In this document: in pieces, positions 44,716 to 53,053 of the stretch | Position numbering within the stretch: position 1 is the first letter of the stretch | How the letters are laid out: the number at the start of each line of letters is the position of its first letter | NCBI RefSeq assembly: GCF_032399705.1 | Contig: NZ_CP135922.1 | Location: 4,154,001-4,218,000, forward strand | Direction: 5' to 3' | Origin: Paenibacillus sp. BIC5C1 | Lineage (GTDB): Bacteria; Bacillota; Bacilli; Paenibacillales; Paenibacillaceae | Length of the DNA: 64,000 bases | Made by a program: the position numbers and the translations under genes | The notes under the pieces: model-generated | Told to the model about the DNA's origin: nothing | What the model saw: the letters and a program-made list of their open reading frames with translations, nothing else | Database searches by the model: none

Positions 44716-46134
44716 TCAAGTACGTACATAGACGGTTTTCCATTCCGTAAAGAATTTGATAGCATGACTTCCCTGTTCACGGAAACCGCCAATGCCTGTT
44801 GCTTTGATCCCACCGAATGGCATATGGGGTTCGCTATAAGTCGAGGGCATATTAATATGAACCAATCCAGACTCAATCTCATCTGTATACTTCATGGCCG
44901 CAGCAATGTCTCTTGTGTAAATTGTTGAAGATAATCCGTATTCAATGGCATTGGACTGTTTCAGGCATTCCTCAAAATCGGAGAATTGAATTAGCGCCAA
45001 TACGGGGCCGAAGATTTCTTCATTCGCAATCGTCATCTGCTGTGTAACATGATCAAACAGCTTGGGTTTGATGAAAAAGCCGCCTTGCGCCCATTCTTCT
45101 ACTGGTTCATCCTCACCATATATGAGAGTTGCACCTTCTGATTTTGCTATCTCAACATACGAGCGGATGGTATCGTATTGCCGTTGATCCACTACCGGGC
45201 CAATTAATGATGCTTCATCTGTCGGCAGACCCAAAGTGACATTATTTAATGTTGCAATCATGTGATCGCGGAACGTTTCATATATCGAATCATGGACAAA
45301 AATACGACTTGTTGCAGTGCAACGCTGTCCCGCGTCCAATAAACCACCTGACACAATATCCTGACAAGCCTGTTCGATATCCGCATCCGGCATAATGATA
45401 AATGGATTTTTACCGCCCATCTCCGCCTGAAAACGAACACCTCGCGGCGCCAATACCTGATGAATCGTTTGTCCGGTCTTCGTCGAGCCTGTAAACGTAA
45501 CCGCCTTGATCTGTTCATTGGCTGCAAATGCTTCACTGACCAGAGGACCATCGGCAATCAGCATGGTGACTATATTTTTCGGCAAACCTGCTTCTTCCAG
45601 CAAAGACATAAATTTTTGGGAGATCATTAGAGACTGCGGTGCAGGCTTCCACACAATGCTATTGCCTGCGACCAATGCGGGCGCCATTTTCCAAATCGGA
45701 ATCGCTAGAGGAACATTCCATGGTGTGATGACACCTACAGTCCCCAGAGGTTGTTGTTTGGTATAAGCGAACACGCCGGCTTGTCTGGAAGGGATGGTCT
45801 CGCCAGTCATGCGGTAACCTTCTCCTGCGAAGAAACGGAGAAACGAAACACTGCGATGAATCTCAGCTACACCATCCCGCAGGCATTTCCCCACTTCTGT
45901 CGTTACCAGAAGACCCCATTCTTCTGCTCGGTCCTCAAGCAATTGAGCAATCTTGAGCAACAGTTCTCCTCTCACGGGTGCAGGTACTTTACTCCAAATT
46001 TTTTGAGCTGCTGCAGTTGCGGCAATGGATTCCTCAATTTCAACCTTGTTCATCAATGGAAATTCAGCTAGCACTTGCTTGGTGGATGGATTAATTGAAA
46101 CCAGTTTTTCCTGTTGCATGAATGTACTTGTCAT
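44716..46134 (-). CDS. NAD(P) aldehyde dehydrogenase, candidate sulfoacetaldehyde dehydrogenase
   Basis: A 472-residue aldehyde dehydrogenase. The catalytic Glu is in AEMGGKNPFI (about 240), the catalytic Cys in DAGQRCTATSRIF (about 277), and GTVGVITPWNVPLAIPIWKM is the cofactor-site entry. It resembles the YcbD/ketoglutarate semialdehyde dehydrogenase group. Operon context suggests sulfoacetaldehyde to sulfoacetate, as SafD does in taurine-nitrogen users. The ATG at 46134 follows GGGAG; 18 more codons upstream are open. It is the first gene of the transcript ending with the aminotransferase, with a TnrA-like box and a palindrome upstream. Confidence 0.8.
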   Translation of the reverse strand: MTSTFMQQEKLVSINPSTKQVLAEFPLMNKVEIEESIAATAAAQKIWSKVPAPVRGELLLKIAQLLEDRAEEWGLLVTTEVGKCLRDGVAEIHRSVSFLRFFAGEGYRMTGETIPSRQAGVFAYTKQQPLGTVGVITPWNVPLAIPIWKMAPALVAGNSIVWKPAPQSLMISQKFMSLLEEAGLPKNIVTMLIADGPLVSEAFAANEQIKAVTFTGSTKTGQTIHQVLAPRGVRFQAEMGGKNPFIIMPDADIEQACQDIVSGGLLDAGQRCTATSRIFVHDSIYETFRDHMIATLNNVTLGLPTDEASLIGPVVDQRQYDTIRSYVEIAKSEGATLIYGEDEPVEEWAQGGFFIKPKLFDHVTQQMTIANEEIFGPVLALIQFSDFEECLKQSNAIEYGLSSTIYTRDIAAAMKYTDEIESGLVHINMPSTYSEPHMPFGGIKATGIGGFREQGSHAIKFFTEWKTVYVRT

Positions 46135-46173
46135 GTCATCTCTCCCACTTGTAAGGATGTATTTACAACTGCT

Positions 46174-46187
46174 TGATGAATTCATCA
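46174..46187. promoter_or_regulatory. Palindrome, candidate GntR operator
   Basis: TGATGAATTCATCA is a perfect 14-base palindrome. It overlaps the likely -10 TATGAT (minus strand, 46184-46189) of the aldehyde dehydrogenase transcript, a good place for repression by the adjacent GntR protein. Confidence 0.45.
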
Positions 46188-46218
46188 TAAGATATAACGA
46201 ATTGATTTTGTTTAATTA

Positions 46219-46235
46219 CGTTAGATTTTCTGACA
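46219..46235. promoter_or_regulatory. TnrA/GlnR-like box, 7 of 8 conserved positions
   Basis: CGTTAGATTTTCTGACA against TGTNAN7TNACA. Its centre is about 40 bp upstream of the candidate -10 TATGAT, the spacing seen at TnrA-activated promoters, and no good -35 is present. Confidence 0.5.
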
Positions 46236-46255
46236 TGTTTTTTAAGAGAAATAAA

Positions 46256-46287
46256 AAAAGTGAAGAGCATCTGCGCTCCTCACTTTT
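46256..46287 (-). terminator. Terminator after the GntR gene
   Basis: On the minus strand AAAAGTGAGGAGC pairs with GCTCTTCACTTTT (one mismatch), followed by seven T. It separates the amidohydrolase-MFS-GntR transcript from the aldehyde dehydrogenase transcript. Confidence 0.85.
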
Positions 46288-46291
46288 CCTA

Positions 46292-47071
46292 CTAAAAGTG
46301 GATCGGTCCAATAGGCATCAATTCCTCATGCATTGACCCAGCTTGGTTTTTCCCAACTTGCTCAATCGTAAAGCGGAATCTTGAACCCAAATACAAGGCT
46401 TTATACTTCTCAATTGGCACATTTCTCTCGTTATGCGCTACACCATTCCATAAAATCATTGGCGTTCCTGTGTCCACTTGCAAAAGCTCAGCTTCCTCGG
46501 CTAATGCCCCAACAGCCTGAAAGGATTGAGACGAGCCCAAGGCAACATGCCCTTTACGCTGTAATAAATCATATAAAGGCACCCCTTCGAGATCTTCCTC
46601 CAATAAGCCCGGATAGAGCTGGCAAGGGATAAATGAAGTTCGAATAGCCAGCGGTTCATCATTAGCCAGACGAAGGCGCACGATTTTAAACACATTGCTT
46701 CCTGGAGTTATCGAGAGTTCTTCCGCAAGTTTGTCAGATGCCTGAATAATCTGGCCCTGAATCAGCTTTGCCTGATCCGTCAAACCACTTGCACGCATTC
46801 CCTCGGCAAATGTCGTAAATACATTGGCATTTCCCGTAATAATTGGTGAAGAAACGAACGTTCCCAAACCTCTCTTCTTGATTAGATAACCTTCCTGGAC
46901 AAGTTCTCCTATGGCTTGCCGCACGGTGGGCCGACTAATGCCATGCTGCTGAGCCAAATCCATTTCGGAGGGGATTTTCTCCCCTTTTAACAGAATTTCA
47001 GTATCGATCTGCTGCAAAATCCATTCCTTCAATTGCGTATAATAAGGGAGTTTACTTTTATTATCTATCAA
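46292..47071 (-). CDS. GntR-family regulator with UTRA domain
   Basis: A 259-residue HutC-type regulator. The winged helix-turn-helix spans about 8-78 (EMDLAQQHGISRPTVRQAIG appears as SEMDLAQQHGISRPTVRQAI). A UTRA ligand domain fills about 95-245. The TTG start overlaps the stop of the MFS gene (TTGA). Members respond to pathway substrates or intermediates, and the natural targets here are the two transcripts of the taurine-type cluster. It differs from the MocR-like TauR of Proteobacteria, which carries an aminotransferase domain. Confidence 0.85.
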   Translation of the reverse strand: MIDNKSKLPYYTQLKEWILQQIDTEILLKGEKIPSEMDLAQQHGISRPTVRQAIGELVQEGYLIKKRGLGTFVSSPIITGNANVFTTFAEGMRASGLTDQAKLIQGQIIQASDKLAEELSITPGSNVFKIVRLRLANDEPLAIRTSFIPCQLYPGLLEEDLEGVPLYDLLQRKGHVALGSSQSFQAVGALAEEAELLQVDTGTPMILWNGVAHNERNVPIEKYKALYLGSRFRFTIEQVGKNQAGSMHEELMPIGPIHF

Positions 47072-48330
47072 TGTTCACTTACTCCTTTCGCCAGTTCTGG
47101 AATGATCAATCGTTTCTGGCTGGATTGTAGGCCCAGGAAAGCCAGGAAAACAAGGATACCAAATGCACTTAATAACCATACGGCACCATCATATGACCCG
47201 TTAAATAGGTCAATGATCAGTCCCATTCCTACAGGTGCGGCAAATCCCGCGATTTGTGCCCCAATATTAACGAGCCCAACAGCGGACCCACTCGTCTCTT
47301 CTGGTAATCGCTTAATGGGAAGGCTATAGATAATGACCGAAAGGAAGGCAGAGAAGATAGGCATAATGGATTGGTATATGATCACTCCTGTAACGGATGC
47401 AGCATGAAACATTAAATATACCGTTATGGCAAGCGCAACACCGCTAAATGCACCAAACCACTTCTCTTGACCACTTTTCACCTTATCCATAACGGCTCCG
47501 GCAATCAGGAAAAACAGGATGCCTGAAACAGCGGGTATCATTTGCAAAATGCCCAGTGAAGATAAACTGATGCCGCGTTCATTCACCAAATATGTTGGCA
47601 TCCACGAAGATGTGCCCCAACTGATAAAGCCGTAACCGAAAGACGCGAACATCAAGCTCCAAATCATTGGTGTTCGCAACAAAGCCTTAATATTTCCCTT
47701 GGCATTAGGTGCTCCATGTGATGTAGAATAGCCATTGTTCGTGACTTGTTGCTTCAAGACGCTTGGTTTCAAGAAAATCCAATATAATAAGGCAATGCAT
47801 AGACCGCATATCCCGATAATTAAAAACATAGTCCGCCAGCCAAATTGCACAAGCATCGTTGTTGTGAGAATAGGTGCGATGACACCTGCCACGGTTAGCG
47901 CGGAAAGGAAAACCGACATGGCACGAGAACGTTTATTTTCCTCAATACTGGTAGAGATCAATTTGGAACCTGCCGGGAAGAAACTACCCTCTGCCAAGCC
48001 AAAAAGAAAACGGATAACTAGGAGTGAGGCAAAAGACCAGGCTATGGCTGTTAAACCCGTAAATATGGAAAAACCAATAATTGAAATGAATAAAATAATT
48101 TTTTCTCCAAATCGGTCCGAAAGCCAGCCACCCGGAATCTGCATGAGAGCATATCCCAAGAAAAAGATACTTAACATCAAACCGCTCGCTGAAGCGCTCA
48201 GCTGAAATTCATCAGAAATTTGCACAACCCCGAAGTTGATGACAAACCGATCAAATGCAGAAAATAAATTCCCGATAAACAGCAGAAAAATGATCATTTT
48301 GGTATGTTTCAACGCTCCAGCTCTGCTCAA
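47068..48330 (-). CDS. MFS transporter, anion:cation symporter type
   Basis: A 420-residue major facilitator with twelve helices. The start FLLFIGNLFSAFDRFVINFG and the loop GGWLSDRFGEK fit the ACS family, which takes up organic anions such as phthalate, sugar acids or N-substituted amino acids. TTG start at 48330 behind AGGAGG. It lies between the amidohydrolase gene (47-base gap) and the GntR gene (overlap), so it is probably the importer of the amidohydrolase substrate. Confidence 0.85.
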   Translation of the reverse strand: MSRAGALKHTKMIIFLLFIGNLFSAFDRFVINFGVVQISDEFQLSASASGLMLSIFFLGYALMQIPGGWLSDRFGEKIILFISIIGFSIFTGLTAIAWSFASLLVIRFLFGLAEGSFFPAGSKLISTSIEENKRSRAMSVFLSALTVAGVIAPILTTTMLVQFGWRTMFLIIGICGLCIALLYWIFLKPSVLKQQVTNNGYSTSHGAPNAKGNIKALLRTPMIWSLMFASFGYGFISWGTSSWMPTYLVNERGISLSSLGILQMIPAVSGILFFLIAGAVMDKVKSGQEKWFGAFSGVALAITVYLMFHAASVTGVIIYQSIMPIFSAFLSVIIYSLPIKRLPEETSGSAVGLVNIGAQIAGFAAPVGMGLIIDLFNGSYDGAVWLLSAFGILVFLAFLGLQSSQKRLIIPELAKGVSEH

Positions 48331-48377
48331 AGCATGTTCCTCCTTCTATTATAGACGTTTCGTTTACACTGTCACTT

Positions 48378-50027
48378 CTAAACCCTTACACTCTTGTTTT
48401 CGTATTCCACTACGCCATCAATGATGGTATACATAATTTCTATATCTTTGATCTCCAGTGGATTAACCATGGTCAGGTCCTTATCCAATACTGCGAAGTC
48501 GGCAAACTTTCCTACCTCAATGCTTCCGCAATCCTTCTCCTGAAAATTCAGTACGGCTCCGTCGATTGTCATTGCTCTCAAGGCCGTATTCACATCGATT
48601 CTTTGCTCATGTCCCAATATGTCGCCTTCTCTGGTATGACGGTTAACAGCAGCCCAGATTAAAAAAAGAGGGGAAATCGGCGTTACAGGACAATCCGAAT
48701 GAAGGGTGAACAACAGGTTACGATCTACCGCATCTTTCAAAGGACTTATTCTTTTCGCGCGTTCCGGGCCCAGAAAAATCTGCTCATGACGCTGTCCCCA
48801 ATAATAGACATGATTGATGAAAAATGAACCCGCTACGTTCAACTCGGCCATTTTGTCCAAATCTTCTCTCGTCGCCGTTTGTACATGCTCAATCCGGTGG
48901 CGGTGGTCCACTCGTGGCGTTGCATGCAATGCATATTCAAAACCTTCCAGGATCGACCCAATAGCCCGGTCACCATTACCGTGAATAGCAATTCGAAATC
49001 CTCGTTGGTGCAAGCCGGAGATGATCTCGTTCAGAGCAGCCTGCTCATAAAATAGTTCGCCATTTACTTCCTCGTTGCAGTAATACGGATCTCGTAAAGC
49101 ACCTGTTAGTCCCTGAATTGAACCATCCTGAAATAATTTGGCACTGTCCAGACGGGCTCTTCCATTCGAGCGTTCATATATTTCCTGTTCCAGCTCGCTT
49201 GCAGTGTAATTTGAAAACTGGCCCTGCTCTGTTAACAACGAGTGCATAATCATCAGCTGTGATCGCATGGGCGTAATGCCACTTTTCGCAGCTTCAAGCA
49301 TAATGGCCAGACTGTCTTGATCCCATACCCCTGCATCCGTGTTCATGGTAATGCCTTGCGCAACGTAATCTTGAGATGCTTCCCCCACTCGTTCCAGAAA
49401 AGTGGACTTATCCATTACCGGAAGTACCGATTGAAAAGCATTCATCGCAGGAGCTTCATACAGGACCCCGTTTAATCTGCCCGAAATATCTCTGCCAAAA
49501 TGGGGATTATCACCAATCTGTTCAGCATCAATGCCTGCTAGCTCAAACGCCCTGGAATTGGCAACGGCAATATGACCGCTAATATGTGTAATGTAGACGG
49601 GGTGATTCGGAGCAACCTGATCCAGATCCATACGGGTTGGATGACGGTTGTCAGCCAGGGATGTATCATCGTAACTATGGCCCTGTATCCACTCTCCAGC
49701 AGACGTGCTGCCTACTTTCTCTTCGATCGCATGTAAAATATCCTGAATCGTGGCATTTAGGGGACTACTGCAATCCACGTTCCCCTTTAAGTAGGCACAT
49801 GCCAGGATATGATTATGCGTTTCGATAAACCCCGGAATGACCGTTGCGCCTCTTAAATTCATCACTCTGGTTTGTGCTGTCATGTTCAACTCATCTAAAG
49901 GCGGCTCCGGCTGGCTCCAAATACCGCTGATTCTGCCCTTGCTTACAGCGACCGACCCTGCAATTTGATTTTTACTGTCCAACGTGATGATATTTGCATT
50001 GGTGATTAGTAAATCCACGTTTTTCAT
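48378..50027 (-). CDS. YtcJ-type metal-dependent amidohydrolase
   Basis: A 549-residue member of the Amidohydro_3 group. The N-terminal metal motif is GFIETHNHIL (HxH, about 67-76). RIAIHGNGDRAI and HRIEHVQ give further His ligands, and TLHSDCPVTP holds the late Asp. A beta-sandwich flanks the barrel at both ends. Related enzymes hydrolyse N-formyl, N-acyl or other amide bonds. Its reaction here is unknown; cleavage of an N-acyl amine that feeds the downstream transaminase is an attractive reading. RBS AAGGGGGC before ATG 50027. Confidence 0.82.
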   Translation of the reverse strand: MKNVDLLITNANIITLDSKNQIAGSVAVSKGRISGIWSQPEPPLDELNMTAQTRVMNLRGATVIPGFIETHNHILACAYLKGNVDCSSPLNATIQDILHAIEEKVGSTSAGEWIQGHSYDDTSLADNRHPTRMDLDQVAPNHPVYITHISGHIAVANSRAFELAGIDAEQIGDNPHFGRDISGRLNGVLYEAPAMNAFQSVLPVMDKSTFLERVGEASQDYVAQGITMNTDAGVWDQDSLAIMLEAAKSGITPMRSQLMIMHSLLTEQGQFSNYTASELEQEIYERSNGRARLDSAKLFQDGSIQGLTGALRDPYYCNEEVNGELFYEQAALNEIISGLHQRGFRIAIHGNGDRAIGSILEGFEYALHATPRVDHRHRIEHVQTATREDLDKMAELNVAGSFFINHVYYWGQRHEQIFLGPERAKRISPLKDAVDRNLLFTLHSDCPVTPISPLFLIWAAVNRHTREGDILGHEQRIDVNTALRAMTIDGAVLNFQEKDCGSIEVGKFADFAVLDKDLTMVNPLEIKDIEIMYTIIDGVVEYENKSVRV

Positions 50028-50092
50028 TTTGACTGCCCCCTTGCGAATGAATGATGTACTCTCTTCTCCCTAGCTTTTTCAGTAACTTCTCT

Positions 50093-50125
50093 TGTCATCA
50101 TGTAGTGATGTCATTACAACTGATA
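50093..50125. promoter_or_regulatory. Dyad and TnrA-like box upstream of the amidohydrolase
   Basis: TGTCATCA-TGTAG-TGATGTCA (50093-50113) is an inverted repeat with one mismatch. TGTCATTACAACTGATA (50109-50125) matches the TnrA consensus at 7 of 8 positions. Both lie 66-98 bp before the start codon at 50027. Confidence 0.4.
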
Positions 50126-50136
50126 CTACAGTTATC

Positions 50137-50436
50137 TTAAAAAAATTCATTCTTGTTGTCCGCATATGTGTTATATAATCTAACATTATTTTTCTTTTTC
50201 TGATCTTGCTTGATATCGAACGTTCTAAATCCATCCTCTAAATGATTTGCTATTTCCATAAGCATCTCAATATCCTTGAACGAATATTTTCGATTTCCTG
50301 TAGTTGATCTTTCGGGAAAGATCAACCCCCGTTCCTCATAATATCGAATTTTTCTGGCTGATAAACCTGTCAAATCGCAAACGGTTCCGATGGTAATCAC
50401 CTTTCTCTCTTTATAATTGTCCTTGTCTTCTACCAT
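50137..50436 (-). CDS. tnrA: TnrA/GlnR-type nitrogen regulator
   Basis: A 99-residue MerR-fold protein. The segment KVITIGTVCDLTGLSARKIR, then YYEERGLIFPERSTTGNRKY, SFKDIEMLMEIANHLEDGF, aligns closely with B. subtilis TnrA as I recall it (about 110 residues). TnrA activates nitrogen-scavenging genes when glutamine is low, and its C-terminal tail is held by feedback-inhibited glutamine synthetase. Here the last 30 residues (KKKNNVRLYNTYADNKNEFF at the end) do not resemble that tail. A perfect TnrA box lies upstream, implying autoregulation. Start ATG 50436 behind AGGTGAG. Confidence 0.8.
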   Translation of the reverse strand: MVEDKDNYKERKVITIGTVCDLTGLSARKIRYYEERGLIFPERSTTGNRKYSFKDIEMLMEIANHLEDGFRTFDIKQDQKKKNNVRLYNTYADNKNEFF

Positions 50437-50485
50437 TAATATCTCACCTCACTTGTAATATGTGTAAGTTTAACTAACATAAATT

Positions 50486-50502
50486 TGTTATTCATTATTA
50501 CA
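50486..50502. promoter_or_regulatory. TnrA/GlnR box, perfect match
   Basis: TGTTATTCATTATTACA fits TGTNAN7TNACA at all eight fixed positions. It is 50-66 bp upstream of the tnrA start, with TATTAC (minus strand, 50455-50460) about 37 bp downstream of its centre as a possible -10. Confidence 0.75.
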
Positions 50503-50633
50503 TCTCGGTGAGCATGTTGTACATAGTCTGATTTAGAAAACAATAAAAACTTAAAATTATTGCCTTCATAGAGGATTTTGAGCCTTGGATTTTGTTAGGA
50601 GGATTGGATGATGGAAATTGGCGGAAATTAAAA

Positions 50634-50664
50634 AACCGGATTCCTCTTAATGAGGAATCCGGTT
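50634..50664 (-). terminator. Terminator of the spermidine operon
   Basis: AACCGGATTCCTC pairs with GAGGAATCCGGTT, followed on the minus strand by TTTTTTAATTT. Confidence 0.9.
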
Positions 50665-50685
50665 GTGTATTCAACTGTATACTGT

Positions 50686-51813
50686 TTAAGCCAATCTCAT
50701 TTTGAAGTCCTGATAGTCGAACTCGCGAACCACTTCGCAATCGCCATCTTTTCTTTTCACTGCGATGGCTGGCAACGGCATGCCATTAAATGTATTGGTT
50801 TTGACCATGGAGTAGATCGCCATGTCCTCAAATACTAATCTGTCCCCCGTTTTGAGCGGTTGGTCAAACGAATAATCGCCGATCACATCACCCGACAGGC
50901 AAGTTTGTCCACCCAGACGATACAGGTGAGGTTTTTCTCCCGCTTCGCCCGAACCGATAAGCGGCGGGCGATACGGCATTTCAAGCACGTCCGGCATATG
51001 ACATGTTGCCGAGGTATCAAGAATAGCAATGTCCATACCGTTCTTGTGGAAATCGAGCACAGAAGTCACCAGGAAGCCCGCGTTCAGCGCAACCGCTTCG
51101 CCCGGCTCCAGATATACTTCCAGGCCATATTTCTCCTGCATACGTTTGATGCAGGCTTCCAATCTTGCAATGTCGTAATCCTCGCGTGTGATGTGGTGTC
51201 CACCGCCGAAGTTGATCCATTCCATTTGTGGCAGCCATTGACCAAACTTCTCTTCTACCGCATTCAGCGTTGTTTCCAGATCGTCTGAATTTTGCTGGCA
51301 CAAGGTATGGAAATGCAGTCCGGAAACGCCTTCCAACAGCTCCGCGCGGAAATCTTCATGCTTAGCACCGAACCTCGAACCAGGAGAGCATGGATCGTAA
51401 ATCTCATGCCCCTCCTGAGTCGAGCATTCAGGGTTAATACGCAGGCCTACTTTTCGACCAGCCTGAAGCGCTTTGCCCTTGAATTTCTCCAGTTGGGAGA
51501 ATGAATTGAAAATAATATGATCGGTAATCGAAAGAATTTCATCGATCTCATCTTCGCGATAAGCTGGGGCAAAGACGTGGTTCTCTTTGCCCATCTCCTC
51601 ATGACCGAGGCGGGCTTCATACAGCCCGCTTGCCGTTGCACCGCTCAGATATTCTCCAATAAGCGGATACATGGTGGTCATGGAAAATGCTTTCTGAGCC
51701 AGCACGATTTTGGCTCCTGTACGTTGCATGACACCGTTCAGAATTTTGAGATTTCTTTCGATAAGTCCTTCGTCAACAACAAAACATGGCGTCGGTAATT
51801 GCTCAAACCGCAT
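50686..51813 (-). CDS. nspC: Carboxynorspermidine decarboxylase
   Basis: A 375-residue fold III PLP decarboxylase of the alanine racemase-like group. Features are LPTPCFVVDEGLIERNL at the start, the PLP Lys region AKIVLAQKAFSM (about 39-50), GLRINPECS, HFHTLCQQN, NFGGGHHITR and YLEPGEAVALNAG. The C-terminal half supplies CHMPDVLEMPYRPPL and GQTCLSGDVIGDYSF. It removes CO2 from carboxyspermidine or carboxynorspermidine. The ATG at 51813 is one base from the stop of the dehydrogenase gene, so translation is coupled. This route replaces S-adenosylmethionine-dependent spermidine synthase. Confidence 0.92.
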   Translation of the reverse strand: MRFEQLPTPCFVVDEGLIERNLKILNGVMQRTGAKIVLAQKAFSMTTMYPLIGEYLSGATASGLYEARLGHEEMGKENHVFAPAYREDEIDEILSITDHIIFNSFSQLEKFKGKALQAGRKVGLRINPECSTQEGHEIYDPCSPGSRFGAKHEDFRAELLEGVSGLHFHTLCQQNSDDLETTLNAVEEKFGQWLPQMEWINFGGGHHITREDYDIARLEACIKRMQEKYGLEVYLEPGEAVALNAGFLVTSVLDFHKNGMDIAILDTSATCHMPDVLEMPYRPPLIGSGEAGEKPHLYRLGGQTCLSGDVIGDYSFDQPLKTGDRLVFEDMAIYSMVKTNTFNGMPLPAIAVKRKDGDCEVVREFDYQDFKMRLA

Positions 51814-51814
51814 C

Positions 51815-53053
51815 TTAACGAACAAGCTCCGATTCTTTGACTTCTTCTGGCAATTCGTCAACGAGTACCGGATTGAAATCTTCAACCCATGGGAGACCCC
51901 ATTTGTTCAACTCTTCCATGAATGGATCTGGGTTGAACTCTTCAACGTTGTATACGCCTGGTTTGTTCCATTTGCCTGTCATCACCATTGCTGCACCAAT
52001 CATAGCTGGAACACCTGTTGTGTAAGAGATGGCTTGGGAACCCACTTCTTTGTAGCATTCTTGGTGATCACAAATGTTGTACACGTAGTACGTTTTGTCT
52101 TTGCCGTCTTTTTTACCTTTGAAAATGCAGCCGATGTTCGTTTTGCCCACAGTACGTGGTCCAAGGGACGCCGGATCTGGCAGTACCGCCTTCAGGAATT
52201 GCAGCGGAATGATTTGTTTGCCTTCGTATTCGATAGGTTCGATCGAAGTCATGCCAACATTTTCAAGTGCTTTCAAGTGCGTAAGGTAGCTTTGACCAAA
52301 TGTCATGAAGAAACGAATGCGTTTCAGACCAGGCATGTTTTTAGCCAGGGACTCCAGCTCTTCATGATAAAGAAGATACATGTCTTTCTCGCCAACTTCT
52401 TTGAAGTCATAGACACGTTTAATTTCCATTGGTTTTGTTTCGATCCATTCACCTTTTTCCCAGTATCTACCGTTAGCCGAAACTTCGCGGATGTTGATTT
52501 CAGGGTTGAAGTTGGTTGCGAACGGATAGCCGTGATCCCCACCGTTGCAGTCCAGAATGTCAATATATTCAATTTCGTCAAAGTAATGCTTCAGGGCATA
52601 AGCAGAGAATACACCAGTAACACCTGGGTCAAATCCACTGCCAAGCAGAGCTGTAATTCCCGCTTTTTCAAAACGCTCTTTGTAATCCCATTGCCATTTG
52701 TATTCGAATTTTGCCGTATCTTCCGGCTCATAGTTCGCTGTATCCATGTAGTTCGTTTTCGTTGCAAGGCATGCATCCATGATTGTCAGGTCCTGGTAAG
52801 GCAATGCCAGGTTCATGACGATATCCGGTTTAACTTCGTTGATCAGAGCGATCAGTTCGTCAACGTTGTCGGCATCCACTTGAGCTGTCGTAATTTTTGT
52901 TTTACCGCCGTCCAGCTTGGCTTTAAGATCGTCACATTTGGATTTCGTACGACTTGCGATGCAGATTTCCTCAAATACTTCGCTGTTTTGAACGCATTTA
53001 TGAACTGCTACTGAAGCTACGCCGCCGGCGCCGATGATTAGTGCTTTTCCCAT
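51815..53053 (-). CDS. Carboxynorspermidine dehydrogenase (saccharopine dehydrogenase family)
   Basis: A 412-residue NADPH-dependent enzyme. The N-terminal Rossmann motif is IIGAGGVASVAVHKC (about 5-19), and ANYEPEDTAKFEYKWQWDYK and GSGFDPGVTGVFSAYALKHY are family blocks. It condenses aspartate semialdehyde with putrescine (or diaminopropane) and reduces the imine to carboxyspermidine, the substrate of NspC. It is the first gene of a two-gene operon; TAGGAGAATGG precedes the start. Together the two enzymes give the alternative bacterial spermidine route. Confidence 0.9.
   Translation of the reverse strand: MGKALIIGAGGVASVAVHKCVQNSEVFEEICIASRTKSKCDDLKAKLDGGKTKITTAQVDADNVDELIALINEVKPDIVMNLALPYQDLTIMDACLATKTNYMDTANYEPEDTAKFEYKWQWDYKERFEKAGITALLGSGFDPGVTGVFSAYALKHYFDEIEYIDILDCNGGDHGYPFATNFNPEINIREVSANGRYWEKGEWIETKPMEIKRVYDFKEVGEKDMYLLYHEELESLAKNMPGLKRIRFFMTFGQSYLTHLKALENVGMTSIEPIEYEGKQIIPLQFLKAVLPDPASLGPRTVGKTNIGCIFKGKKDGKDKTYYVYNICDHQECYKEVGSQAISYTTGVPAMIGAAMVMTGKWNKPGVYNVEEFNPDPFMEELNKWGLPWVEDFNPVLVDELPEEVKESELVR

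Noticed and set aside
51710-53014. Long open frame of 434 codons on the plus strand opposite the carboxynorspermidine dehydrogenase
   Set aside because: Its translation is rich in F, H, V and R with no family resemblance; it is the antisense shadow of a well-recognised enzyme.
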